A stretch of DNA of 64,000 nucleotides from Zygnema cylindricum (lineage: Eukaryota > Streptophyta > Zygnematophyceae > Zygnematales > Zygnemataceae). The notes under the pieces were generated by a model. The model was not told the DNA's origin, did not search any database, and was given only the letters and a program-made list of their open reading frames with translations. The stretch is from contig JBBHKE010002708.1 in NCBI GenBank assembly GCA_037447655.1, forward strand, positions 62,001 to 126,000, written 5' to 3'. The position numbers and the translations under genes were made by a program. Below, in pieces: positions 11,456-24,082 of the stretch (positions within the stretch are counted from its first letter, which is position 1; every line of letters begins with the position of its first letter).

Positions 11456-13363
11456 CTAGGATCTTAAAATAAATAATCTTTTGTGAATCACTGGATTTTT
11501 CGCTAACGCCATAGAACTCATGCTGTCAGAGTAGGTCGTCATAGAACCAACCGTAACTCCCCACTGAAGCAAAATCTCTTTAATCCAAAAAGCGGCCTTC
11601 GATGCATGACACGCAGCCATATATTCAGATTCTGCATAACCCAACGCAACTGTAGGCTGTAACCTAGAACTCCAAGAAATTGAGGCCCCTCCAAAAAAAT
11701 TTACCACAATAAATATTGCTGCCCCAATCCGCGTCACAATATCCAAAGCACTCCAAAGATTCTGTACCCAAAGTAAACATAAGTCCAAAATTGATTGTCC
11801 CTACCAAATATCGAAAGATTCGTTGTGTAGCCTCCCAATCTGCCTTTTTGGGCTCGTGAGAATAAATGTTGACGATTGACATGGCAGCTGAAATATCCGG
11901 ACGAGTATCCACGTTCAGGCACATAAGTGAGCCAATCGCCTCTTGATAAGGTACGCTGAAAAAATCTTCATCTTCAAACTTATGAATATGAAGATTTGCA
12001 TCCAACGGTGTTGAAAGCGGTTTCTCGTTTCTCATTGAAAACGGGTCCAGAATCTCCTTGCAATATTGTGCTTGACTTAATTTGATATTTTCTTTTTTGT
12101 TGCGAATCACTTCTATCCCCAAAATATATCGTACCTCTCCAAGATTCGTTACTTTGAAATGCAATCCAAGGTAACGTTTCAACTCATTACTGCGCTCCAA
12201 ATTTTTGCACGCCATTAAGAAGGCATCAACGTAAACAAAAAATATAATTTGGTTAGTTCCTTCACATTTTACTTAAACTCCAAAATTGGACGCAGTCCGT
12301 ACAAAACCAGAATCCAAGTGTACTTTGTGAAGTCGCAAATACCACGTGCGTGACGCCTGCTTCAACCCGTACAGTGATTTTTGATGACGCCATACATTTC
12401 CTTCTTGCCAAAGAGAGACGACTTCCGGTACCTTCATCTACACCTCTTTTTCCAATTCTCCATTCAAAAATGCAGTTTCCACGTCCACTTGATGAACGTG
12501 CTTCTTCCCCGATGTTGCGAGTGCAATAATAATCTGTAGTGAGTCGAACTTCACCACGAGAGCATAAGTCTCATTAAAATCAACTCCCTCACGTTGTTAG
12601 AAGCCCTTACAAACGAGCCGCGCCTTGTACTTAATAATTTCTCCCAAAGCTCCAGTCTTGGTCTTAAATACCCACTTTGCGTCAATCGCCTTTTTCCCCT
12701 CCAGTAATTTCACTTCCTCAAAAGTTCGATTATCTACCACCATTTTAAACTCCTTTTCCCACGCCTACTTCCACTTACCTTCCCAATCGGCCGACCTCTT
12801 CTCGCTATAAGATTGAGGGTCGCCGCTCATATTCTCCATAAGCGATTGCTACAAAAGAAACTCGGTCTTCTTAGCATCGGAAAGGAAATAATGCAATTTG
12901 ATGTATTTTCTCCTTTTCGATCATAAGAAAGATTTTCCGGTTTCTTCTCCTTCGTAATCCAAGAGCCCCTCCTTAAAATTGGCCCATCTTCTTTCCCCTC
13001 CTCGGATTCAATTTCTTTCTCACTTTATTCATAATTCGTTTTAGAGCTTTGTGATTTCCGAATGTCCGAAAGCACTCCGGAATCCGAAGTTCCATGACTC
13101 TTCTTTTAAAATTCAACATCATCCGATTTTTCCTTTTCTCTCCACGCAATGTTTGCAGTTTGGCCGGCCGCAAAATCATCGTCATCCTCATCTGATAGAA
13201 TCGGAATGATGACATCTCCTATGATGTGGCCCCATAATTTCTCAAAACTGAATAAATGTTGGATTAGAAACTTCCAGTTGTAAAAATCCTGTCCTTTAAA
13301 TTTATGAACTGAGTTTGACACGGCCGAAGCCTTGGGCCCATAACCCAATAATTTAACGGCCAT
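11456..13363 (-). pseudogene. Copia remnant G (gag start, RT, RNase H)
   Basis: Decayed copia element without recognisable LTRs, inserted in alpha relative to beta. The order on the minus strand is gag N-terminus (KFKGQDFYNWKFLIQ and EKLWGHI, 13363-13100); a deletion removing the rest of gag, protease and integrase; RT (12810-11950) with KWVFKTKTGALGEI and LNGELEKEV; and RNase H (CDADWGS, SEYMAACHASKAA). The RT active site reads YVDA instead of YVDD. Several stops and frame changes. It is related to F but clearly older. Confidence 0.85.
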
Positions 13364-14580
13364 AACAAAATTAAAGATTTAAAGCAAGGTACAAGAAAAA
13401 GTGCAGAGTACATAAAAGGGACAAAATAGAAAAGACAGTAAGGGCAAAAGAGATTGTCGAGAACTTAAGTTCAATGTTTGATTGAAGATGATAAAACCAT
13501 AGCGAGACGATTGTTTTTTATAGATGAACTCAAGCGTGAAAGACGCACTATACGAAAATGGAGGTACGACTAATCTAGGTACTTCCGATAAGTGGAGATC
13601 ATCTAGGTATATCTAGAAGTGGAGGTAGAACTAGTTAGAAAGATTCAAAGAGTTGTTGGGAATCTTTCTATGCTAAAAAATAATATGTACAAGGTACAAC
13701 AAGTACAACAATACTAATTAAAGTATTATACTTGCGACTTAGTGTTCTAGAGCTTAATAACTATCAAGTAAAAACTATCTAAACATAGTGGTTCAAAAGT
13801 AGTGGAATATTGAAGTCGTTGAATTCCAATACTTTTAAGGTCGTCACTTGAAATGCATGGTTTTTTAGCTTCTTTGGAAGTTAATTTAATGCCACGGGCT
13901 ACGGTTCTCCTAGATGCGGCTCATTTAATTTTGAATTAGCTTTTTTTTCACTGTAGACATTAACATTGTTTGTTTTTACTGTGGCATTGGAACGTTGAGA
14001 CTTCAAATTTGTAAAATATTCAATTCTATTTTAGCATCAACATTTGAGCCATAGTAACATGTGCTATTTCAATTTAGGCGTCAAATTTTTTGGTGCAATA
14101 GGTTTTCTTACGTGGGATGGTTACCCTTACGTGCATATACTTAAAATCAAACTATATACTAATCAACATTAATCAAAAATCACCAAATTGTAAGACTATC
14201 ATATCAGTGAAAACACTACCATAATGCATCCTCGAAGATTCTATAGTAGTCCAATCTACATCTACACGAGGAAAGAAGATTGATTGTAAAAAATCTCAAA
14301 ACACACTGAACGGAACTTGACGCATCCCGATAAAAACTTGACCGTTTACTCGATCAGCACAATGTATCCAACAACTAACCAAACCACATAAATGATTCTT
14401 CACTGAAACAAATAAATTAGTGCACATTGTTAATCCCAAACCACATGATTAGCTTTTGAATTGTCAATAAAAATATAATATTGGAAACATAAAAATCATA
14501 AACGGCACCACAAAGAAAAACTATCGTCACAACAAACGTAAAACACAAGCTATTAATAACTTTCAATAACTAGTGTGTCA
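13364..14580. other. Non-coding, part of the insertion around G
   Basis: Absent from beta. Contains short repeats of GGAGGTA and CTAGGTA (13560-13640) and the block 14105-14300 that resembles 10620-10810. No gene seen. Confidence 0.5.
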
Positions 14581-15614
14581 TTTCTCCCAACATCACAAAA
14601 ATAGTTAGTTTAAATGTCAAGTTTACAAAAAACTAAACAAACCACGTAAATTTTATCATAATGTAACCTCCAATGATAAAGTTCCCTTTGGACGCATTTC
14701 CCCAAAACTCGCCATGGTTCGTTTTCTGGGCCTGCAAACCAAAACTAAATATTTTGAGGGTTTTCTTTCCATAATGCAATGAAGAATCTGAAATCATTTC
14801 TTTCAACATGAGGAGATAGGGAAGAGGAGATGATTTTACGCAATAAATAGAATTGCACCCCTAGCTAAATCCGCTTAAAAGATGGGACAACACTTTTGCT
14901 ACTAGGGCGTATTGAGTTGTGTTTAAATAATTTTCGCTTGGGCAAAATGGCAAAGTCATGTAATTTATTCAGTATCTCCATTATGTTTATGCTTATACCT
15001 GAGTAGGAAGGTGCTTCTAGGCGTATCACTATTGTGCCGGTCGTTTTGTTCACTTCAATAACATATTTTTGTGATTTATTTATAGTTAAATTATGGCCTA
15101 ATTGAGTCAATAATTGAGTTAACATTATGGTGGAGTTTCTCTTTCATGACTACATGCCTTTCCTCAACAACATTTTCTTGTATAGATGGAAATGACGACA
15201 TTATTTCTCTAGAAAAAAGGTTTTGATTTTTAATGTGGTTCATAGACTTTCAAAGTTTAATGACGACGGATATTGAATAAACTTCCTTTAAATTTATTCT
15301 GTGGTGTATGTTTAGACTGCATATTTAGCAGAGTAGGTGTGAAATCGTCAAAACTAGAGTAAATGAGCATAACTTCAAATGTCAATACTTGAGAAAAACT
15401 CATCTTGCTTGGTTTTTTCTTCAGAATAAGTAGGGGGAACAAATGTTTTCTTGTTAGTTTTTTGTGGCTATATAGGATTTTTGTTGTATTGATGTTTGAC
15501 AGCTTTAAAAAATTTGATGACTCTATATTTCACAGTTGTTAGTGATTTGAGTATTTTTCCTTGGAATTTACCTTTAAAAGAGGATACAAGGTTTTATAAG
15601 GGTGGTGGAACTTT
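14581..15614. other. 3' flank of the alpha gene, conserved in beta
   Basis: Matches 45260-46797 with many indels. The 86-codon minus frame at 14865-15125 is not conserved in beta, so I do not call it a gene. Confidence 0.6.
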
Positions 15615-18600
15615 TCAATGCTTTGGGGGTGACCGAGGTGACTTTGGTGGAAGACGGGCAGGTGGAGGAGGCAAAGGAGACGGGCGAAAAAATGGTGGAC
15701 GAGAGGGAGGTGACTTTGGTGGAAAACGGGTTCGTGGAGTAGGCGACCAAGGTGATGGACGGAAAAATGGCCGAGGAGACGGAGGAGGTCGAAGGACAGA
15801 AGGTGGAGGTTTACGAGACAGCGGTGGAGGCTTTGAAGGTGAGCGCCGTGAAAAAGGGAATGGTGGACGTGGAGGTGAAGAAGATGGAACAAAGGATTTT
15901 GGAGGGAGCGGAGGAGAACGTGGAGGAAGACGGGCTGGGGGAGGAGGAGGGGAAGGAGACGAACGAAAGAAGGGTGGAGAAGACCGAGGAGGTGGAAAAC
16001 GGGTTGGTGGAGGAGGCCTAGGAGACGGACGAATGAATGGTGGGGGAGACAGAGGTGAACGTGGTGGAAGAATGGTTGGACGAGGTGAAGAAGATGGAAG
16101 TAAGACTCGTGGAGGGGGTAGAGGTAAACGAGCAGAAGGTTTTGGAGGAGGTCGAGTGAATGGGAAGGGCTTGCGTGGCGGTTGGCGTGTGGGTGGAGGA
16201 CGGAGGGGAGGTGGTGGTTTGTCAACTGACATGACAAAAAAACAATTTGTAGGCATCGGTCTTCATGATAACAAATTATACTTCTGTATACCCAAAATCT
16301 TATATCGCTTCTATGTCTTTTTCGTCACCACTCTAAAAGTTCAAAATAGAGTGTTATTGAATAACACTAATGAAAATTTGGACGTGTTAAACTAAAACTG
16401 CAAAAACACCTCTAGGCAACCTGTTTACATTTCCAGTTATTGAAAGAATATGGACCAACACTTACATTCATATCACAAGTCATAATTGCAGTCTGTATCA
16501 GTTGTAGAAATCAAACATTACAGTAAGAAGAACCATACATACAATTGAGTGACATGTCATTAAAAAATATTTTTACGATCAGCAAAGATTTTTATTGCTG
16601 GCATTCGTCTTGTGGAGAAGTACTTACTTCCGCAAGTGTACTCGCTAAATTGTTCGGTGTATCCCTCATTGCATTCACATGCCCATGCGTCGTTATACAT
16701 GTCAAGAAAGCAGATACCGGCTCCCCCACAAGATCCTCCTGTTTGTGTCGCGTTGCAAAGCACGTCGCATTCGCTTTTCCTGCGCTGTTCTTTTGAGTTG
16801 CATCCTGATGGGAGGCTCGAACCAAATAGGCAATTGGTTGAGAGGACTTTACATGTAAGGAGTCCATTGACATTGGTAATTGGCCCCACTAAGTAGTTAC
16901 CGGAAAGTGCACTGTACAAGTAGCCGACCGCAGAAAACAATAAGCTAGTTAGCCATAAAAATGTGTAAGAGGAGTCACAGACAAGAAAATGATTTTGAAG
17001 GAGTCGATATGATTGACAAAAACTTTAAACATATCAAAATTTTCCTTTGACAAATAAGAAAAGAAGCTCATTTGAAAAGTTAATTTAATGTTACAACCTA
17101 AAAATTGATGAAAAACATTTGAAGTTGCATACGTAATTGACTCTAATATTCAATAATGTATGTAATCAATTTTATCCTAAAATTTTGTTAACATTGTGAT
17201 GATTTTTATACTAGATTTTGCTAAAAATCTCCAAAAATACAATGTACTTTTGTGATTGTTTGCATTGACATATTTTTTATTTTCAAACATTTCCATTTGT
17301 TCAGATTACCCCAAAATAAAACCAGAAAATACTAGGAAACATGGAAAGCAAAACTATTTTTTTCAAAAAAAAATGTGAAAAGATTCAATTTCTTTGGGTT
17401 ACTTTCCGCATTATCCCATGACCGCATTACAACTACGAAATCAACGTGGATCGTCCATGCCTGTTTTTTGTTGCTTGAAAGCTCCAACCCCTCCTCCCCC
17501 TCCCCCCCCCCCCCTGGCCTCCCCTTGTAACCTTCGATGGGAACTGCAAGAATAAAATATTTTGGTTCAATAAATGAACATTATATTTTTTTACGAATGA
17601 AACGTGACTTACATTTTTTTCAAGGAACTCATTTGGCCGATGACCGGCGGAATGATTCCACCCAAAAAGTTGTCGTTTAGAAATCTGTGACACGACCAAT
17701 ATCCACACCGCCAATGACCTTACTGTCAATATCAAAAGCAAGATTTTACAATTTAAAAGAAAGTTCCAAACATACTTTTATTAGATTTTTCAACATTGCA
17801 TTTTCCAACATCGAGGGACTAATTTGCCATCTGATTAGATGCTTATAAGATGAGAACAACACTAACTTGTCTATTACCCCCTTACAACATCCACATCCTC
17901 GTTTTATTTGACATGTAGCGTGAGTTGATCATCTTTTAAACATGTTGATTCACCATCGATAATAACAAATTACAACGGTAATTTAATTGTTTATGCTGGT
18001 TTTAAATTTCTTTTATTAAACTATTGATATTTTTAAAATTCATATAATTTTCATTTTCGAACCACGAAATTACCAGCATTGTTAAAACATATCATCTCAT
18101 TAGGCTATCAAAATTTACCAACATATTTTGTTGAAGCCACCAGCAATCAACTTTTTAACCCCTCTATATTCCCATGAAGTGGAAATGTAAAGAAAAAAAT
18201 TAAAAAATGTTTGACACTATGAAACACTCACTTTTCATCTCATCTTGCAACTTCTAAAAAAAAAAAAAAATCCATTTCTCAAAAAGTCCACTAACTCAAC
18301 AACTCAAACTTGCCCCTATACCTTGAGCTGGCCATTGTTTATTTAATCATAATTCTTATGTATTTATCTAGTATAGCATATTTGTATATGACTTAGAACT
18401 GTTGGAGAGATGTCAATTGACCGATAGACTTTGGAATGCTTCCAATCAACTGGTTGGAACTCAAGTTTCTGTGGCATCCACCATCCTCACCAATTTAAAA
18501 AAAATGGAAACAAATAAAAGTAACAAACACATTTTAACCAAATTTATAAATTATGCTCGAAAACATCAATTTATATAGATGCATTCTAGTGGTGTGAGGT

Positions 18601-20756
18601 CCTATTCCCTCCGCCTTTTCCCCCTTAGCCCCGACTCCATAGACACCACTCGTGGATTAAATCAGATATCAATGGCAAAATTTTCTTAACGAGTATTTTT
18701 GTAATATGCCTTAGAAGGTTTGAATGGAGCGCAGTTCACCGATGAACTTTGGAATGATATCACTCAGCTGGTTGTTACCTAGGTTCCTGAAACCTTACGC
18801 TGCCTTTTCTAATGGATGTCAAAAGCAATATTTATACAGAAGCAAAAGTAATTACTGATATTTTGAAAATATACAAGATGAAACAAGATGTTACTACCAT
18901 TGTTAAAATATATCATCCCAAAAGGCTATCAAATAGTGCTAAACGTTATTGCGTAAACAATCACTTATCGCCCTTTTATAACCCCTCCCCATCCCTATGA
19001 AGTGGATATGTAAAGACAAAAGGAGAAAAAAATGTTTAACACTATGAAACACTCACTTTTTACCACATTTTGTAACTTCAAAATTTGAAAACAACTCTCT
19101 CTTTTATCAAAATTTTGACTTGCTTAACAATCCCACCTTGCTCAAACTTTTAGATTGTCATTATTCATTCGATCTTTATCGTAATTTATTTATTTGGTTA
19201 AATGTGTCTTACAAGTATTTTAGGTATGCCAGTTGACCTATGGATGATTCGATATATCCACTCAAGGCGTTGTTACTAAGGTTCCTGTGGGTCCGCATTC
19301 CATACCAATTTAAATGAATGAAAACAAAGACAAGACAAAAAGATATTATGACCGTTTTTATACATTAGGCTAAAAAAATTACATTTATATCATTGAGTTT
19401 AAGTTGTTCGACGTCCTTTCCCACCCGCCTTTCTTGAATAATCTTGCCTCTAAAGCTTGCACTCAAGGATTGGAGTTTAATCCGACAACAATTTTATAAT
19501 TTTCTTAGCTTGTATTTCTGTGATATGACTTACAAGGTTTGAAGATAAGTCACATCACCAATGTAATATGGAAGGCTTCCACTCAACTGGTTGTTCGCCA
19601 GATTCCTGTATCCCATGCCAATGACCGTATAGTAAATATTATATAAAAACAATTGTAACTACTGATATTTTGGAAATACACATGATGTCAATTATTTAAC
19701 CACAAATGATGAAAAAAAAATTATTGATATTCTTTAAGCTTGTCAGCTCAATAGGCTAACTATTTCTACTAATATATTTTGCTCAAACTATCACTTATCA
19801 CTCTTTCTAACCCCTCCCTATCCCCACAAAGTGGACATCTAAATAACAAAGCTGAAAAAATGTTGGATACTATCAAACACTCAATTTTCATCTCATCTTG
19901 TAACTTCAAATTTTGAAATAATTCCTTCTTCATCAAAAGTTCCACTTGCTTAACAACCCCATTCAGCCCACCCCTTTGAGACGGCCATAGTTTATTAAAT
20001 CATTTATGTTAATTGTTAATTAGGTACAATGTGTATTACAAGTATTCGAGGTTTTGTATTTTATGGATATCATCTAGAATACTTCCAGTCAACTGGTTGT
20101 CACTCATGTCTCTGTGACACCACGCATCCTCGCCCCCAACCACCCAAACAGCTTTTAGTAAACAAGAATTTAAAATTGACTTTCATTCAAACAAAAAGAA
20201 TAGCTTGGAGAACACATAACATCTCATCCTTGATACTCATTCTCAATCCTCATTCTCAATTATCATTCCCTCGACTCTTAGTTCTTATTCTTATTCTTCT
20301 TCATTATCTTTTCATTGCATATGAGATACATCGAGCCGCTCCCTATATACTAACATGTATGATAATCGGTGGATGTAGACAAATTCGTCCCCAATCGTCC
20401 CCGTCATTCCTCTGCTTCGCAGGTCTTTGTAACCCTCTCCGTGAACCATCAGCGAGGTTGTTTATCTCACCCCTCCCCCCTTTTCCCCTCCTTCCTTTTC
20501 TCTCCACCATTGGCCGGTCTCAACCACACCAGCGCCAATCCGTCTCAAATCAAATCGTAGCAAAGTTTGCGAGTGACGAATGAATAAAAATTTAGAGTGG
20601 TTTGTGTGCAGATTTCAGTGCAGACTCTAAGGACAGAAAAAATAGATACTCACATTCTTGTCACAAAACCTTGAATATCACATATGAAAAAGCCGTTTGT
20701 GCATTTGACTTCGGGAAAGTTGCTCATGGTCTCACTCATCAACGACAATTTAATGA
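15615..20756 (-). pseudogene. LRR / EGF-like / proline-rich wall protein, copy alpha (splice-defective)
   Basis: Minus-strand exons with consistent 2+1 phase: 20654-20756 (N-cap, SNFPEVKC...FICD); six 72-nt LRR exons at 20040-20111, 19534-19605, 19213-19284, 18715-18786, 18397-18468 and 17613-17684 (for example NLANNQLSGSLP); 16628-16911 (half [13 protein letters not shown], then EGF-like Cys with SCGGAGIC and CEC); 15615-16225 (202 residues rich in PP, PPP and RPP). The last acceptor TTTTTTTGTCATGTCAG puts the proline frame in register. Two defects: the donors after 18715 and 18397 read CTAAG where beta reads GTAAG. The signal-peptide exon of beta has no counterpart, because similarity stops at an LTR near 21305. 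All exons lack stops. Probably a young pseudogene, unless alternative splicing rescues it. The family likely acts in the cell wall (inference). Confidence 0.75.
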
Positions 20757-21305
20757 CTGCAACATCCACAGCGACTGAGGCCATACTCAAGCTAATTAGA
20801 CAAAAAAGTTCGCACGTGTGACAACTTTGATTTGGGAGAGCCTTAGTGGTGCCAGTAAGAGGGATGTTTTGTGGACGCTTAGATCGCACACAAAGAAAGT
20901 AGTGTTGTGCTGCGACGTTTTTTTGGATAAAACTTATAAGAAAAACACAAGCGATTCAACACCGTTAACCTTCCGGTTAATTTATGAAAGTTAGTGGAAG
21001 GTGGATTTTTTAGCCAAGATTTTTGAACTAGCAAAAACCTAAAAAATTGGTCAATTCTGAAAGTGAAATTGGATTGTGGAAAACAAACTGATTAACGCTT
21101 TTGTTTTTTATTTGTTGTGTGGGCTTTGAGCTTTTTCGATGCTCCTTCAATTTTGACATTTTCCCAAGTTTTCATATTTAATATAAAAAACAAGTTCACA
21201 AACACTAAGGTATACTTTGCCGGAAAGATCTAGCATCAAAATCCATTTAAAAAGTACTTATGTTGATGGATCGAGGCTTGAAACTTCTATAAAAACGTTA
21301 AAACT
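20757..21305. other. Alpha upstream intron remnant
   Basis: Matches beta 62740-63300, which is the first intron there. Similarity stops at about 21305, just before the retroelement primer site. Confidence 0.55.
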
Positions 21306-21341
21306 GTTAAAAATCAATAAATTGCTTTGATACCACTTATT

Positions 21342-22115
21342 AAAAATCGATCAAGTCCTCGAATACCAATGGTTAAACATCGATAAAGTGCTTACAAAGA
21401 TGCTCCCAAAGGACAAATCAAATTACACAGCGGAAGCTTAAATAAACATATTCCATATAAAACACTCACGACTCACAATAAAACATGTCAACCAAATATC
21501 AATATATTAAGCCGAAGATTTCTCAATACAACCTCTCTCCTTCAGTTCTTCCCTCTTTAAATCTTCTTCTCTCTCTATATTTAATGTGTCACTCCTTAAG
21601 ACACATGATGCATCTCTACAGAGACTGCATGATGCATCTCCCCAGACTGCATGATAAACTGATGGAAAACACTCACTAATATACCTTGTTAACACTGACA
21701 ACTCACGACCACTTACTCCACTAACTTACACCACTAACTGAAAACACCCGAGGACGCCAAAGTCCACATGCGGACGTGCGCCTAATAAAAACATTCAAGC
21801 GCCAAAACAAAGTGACGCGCTCTAAAACGCACTACACACGTACAGCGCACTAAATATCATAGTCATTGTTCCAGATAATACAAACAGACGAAACCAAACT
21901 GAACCATCACACACATAAATAATGTACCGGCTGGTACTGAACCGCTTTACATTGAACAAACCACATGTACTCCGATGCAAGTCGTGAAACCATACTCAAA
22001 TCCGAGTCGCGCCACGCGAACCAAAAACGTCAATAAATCCACAGACAACCGATTCTCCACATCGAACCAAAACATGATTTCGGCTGATCTGGCGATTCTC
22101 CCAATAATCCTAACA
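21342..22115 (-). repeat. LTR lying between a primer site and a polypurine tract
   Basis: On the minus strand it begins TGTTAGGATTATTGGG, preceded by the purine tract AGAGGGGGAT (right side). It is followed on the left by GTGGTATCAAAGC, a plant iMet-type primer site (about 21329-21341). An LTR with both signals pointing outward is the order pol-LTR-gag, not a normal solo LTR. The final CA is not visible, so the left edge is approximate. Confidence 0.6.
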
Positions 22116-22429
22116 ATCCCCCTCTTATTGGGTGAAGCGGTGGAATGGTACGACACCGATTTCAGCCGCCCCCTCTTAAGGACAAAAAATTGTAACACCA
22201 ACGTCCAATTTAGTCGTACACAAATTGAATATTTTTCTTTTCACCTTTTTAATGGGAGGATCACGGCAAGCGTTACTCCCGATTTTTTCGTCCCCTCTCA
22301 CACATAACTGTCATCGCAAATGTCATGTAAATCACATCTCAAGGTACATTGAAATTCGGTTCTGAGAAACATTCATGTCTACGTCACACTTGTGCAAAAA
22401 GCGTCAAGCGTAACACAAATCATAGACTC

Positions 22430-22512
22430 CATCCTTAAAATAATTAACACGTAAGCGGTCGTCAATTTTAACGACGTTGAAACTGCCGCCCCAATCCGCG
22501 TCATACTCTCCA
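22430..22512 (-). pseudogene. RNase H scrap of a copia element
   Basis: The minus strand encodes EYDADWGGSF, the copia RNase H DADWGG motif. Probably belongs to the element whose LTR lies at 21342-22115. It overlaps nothing else recognisable. Confidence 0.5.
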
Positions 22513-22519
22513 ATGAATC

Positions 22520-22744
22520 GGTACACCGCCAATCACCATTAGCGTTGTGTACGCTAATCCCGTCCCGCTTTTTTTTGTTTTTATTCTCAAATAGAATTAT
22601 CCACACTATTTAAAAAAAGCCCTAATTCCTAAATAGAGTAATCGATTTCTTCCAAAATTTCCAAATTCCCAATTAGCGTACACCACGCTAAATAATAGTA
22701 TACGCTAATCAAACCTACACGCTAATAGCGATTGGCGGTGTACC
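22520..22744. mobile_element. MITE, inverted repeats GGTACACCGCCAATC
   Basis: 225 bp. The ends read GGTACACCGCCAATCACCATT and, on the other strand, GGTACACCGCCAATCGCTATT. The internal part includes a CCTAAATAGAG block also seen in the relatives at 26495 and 52899. No coding capacity. Confidence 0.65.
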
Positions 22745-24082
22745 ATACCAAAAACGAGCCCCAATTCCATCGTACCAAAAAGGTACGGAAATATTGCTTA
22801 GCCGTCACAAAATAACTCCTCTTCGCATGAAGATATATTTCGACGTCCAAAACCGGTCGCCGTAATATCCGGCATCGTTCCTTTTCCAAAGTACATGACG
22901 CATTCTATTTACGCCTTGTATGGAACGATTTCTCCTCAATGACAAATACGCTTGAGTAGATGTTGTAAGTACAAATCTCCACAGCGTCTGTAATAATCCA
23001 CAACGATTCATGTAATCGCAATCTATTTTAGAAGGCCTACATGATCTCCTCTCGGACTTTCAACCGTCACACCAAATCAAACTAAATTTGAACTCCAATT
23101 TAGTTGACAGCCGTACAAACAGTTGCGTCAACATTACTCCACAATGATTCTACCAGTCCACATAGCGATTTAGGTAACCGTCGCACTGTAATAGGCTTGA
23201 CTGTAACACTCAAACACTTTTGCCGTACTTCTAACTCCTTGCCAAAATTTCTCCATATTTCAAAGTGTCACCACAAGGTACCACCTGAGTACCGAAAAGT
23301 GACGTGACGGCCACACCAAAGTTCGGCGCCTGACAATGTCAAAAAACGACCAAAACAGCCGGCGAAATACCGGCCTTATTCCAACACGGAACGTCTCCTC
23401 TTCCTCCTCAAGATTTAGCATCAAAAGGGATTGAAACTTCATGAACAAACGGTACTGTACCAGATCACGTATCAAAACAAAACAACACATTAAACACCCA
23501 CATTAATTGTGAGCAGATTCACTTTCCGTACAGTGAACCTTACAATTTTCGTACACAATTTTCCTCCGTTTCCTCTTCTCCTTACTTTCATAGCGTGTTC
23601 ATACCGGAAAAAAAATCACTTCCGCAACAGACGGACGTTCGAATAATGTACGGCCCTCCAAGCACCGACTTTGTACATTTCGGATGTTCTCGGAAAACCG
23701 TACAAACAAACTTCCTCAAAATATTGTCGGATATACAAGTAGGGTAAAAGTTGCGTCTTTTTGTGAAACATGCCAACGGTAACCCGAAAAGCTGATGTAG
23801 CAAAAACAACATCCAAACGGCTATTTCGTTGATTTCGCGCGAAAAATTTACATGACTTTAAGCCACCGTCGTCGTCCTTCGAACATAATAAATTTGAAAA
23901 TACGCAGGTTTGATTTCGCGCCTTTGTTTGATGACGTCAAAGCGTGTGACGTGACATATAAGACCTTCGATCGGAGTAAGGTGCCACAATTTTGGTGTGA
24001 ACTACACTCGTTTTCCGATGTGTTTTCCGAAAATCATCAGAATGGGCAAAAAGTTACAAATACTCCGGTGGGTACAGGCTAT
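22745..24082. other. Degraded intergenic or element-derived DNA
   Basis: Many short open frames, none with a motif I recognise. Higher GC than the alpha introns, similar to LTR or element DNA. Probably the internal part of a decayed retroelement. No gene called. Confidence 0.4.

Noticed and set aside
14865-15125. 86-codon minus frame downstream of the alpha gene
   Set aside because: The frame is not conserved in beta (46042-46224 reads differently), despite aligned DNA.
15496-16395. 299-codon glycine-rich frame on the plus strand
   Set aside because: It is the antisense of the proline-rich exon (CCN against NGG). The minus strand has LRR and EGF exons with matching splice sites that lead into the proline frame.
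17455-17545. Possible extra exon after LRR 6 of alpha (TTGCAG acceptor, Gly-rich)
   Set aside because: Beta has a TGA and no frame at the same place. Phases fit better when LRR 6 joins the EGF exon directly.
20029-20583. 184-codon plus frame beside LRR exon 1
   Set aside because: Antisense to a confirmed LRR exon and to an intron. The remainder is low in information and changed in beta.
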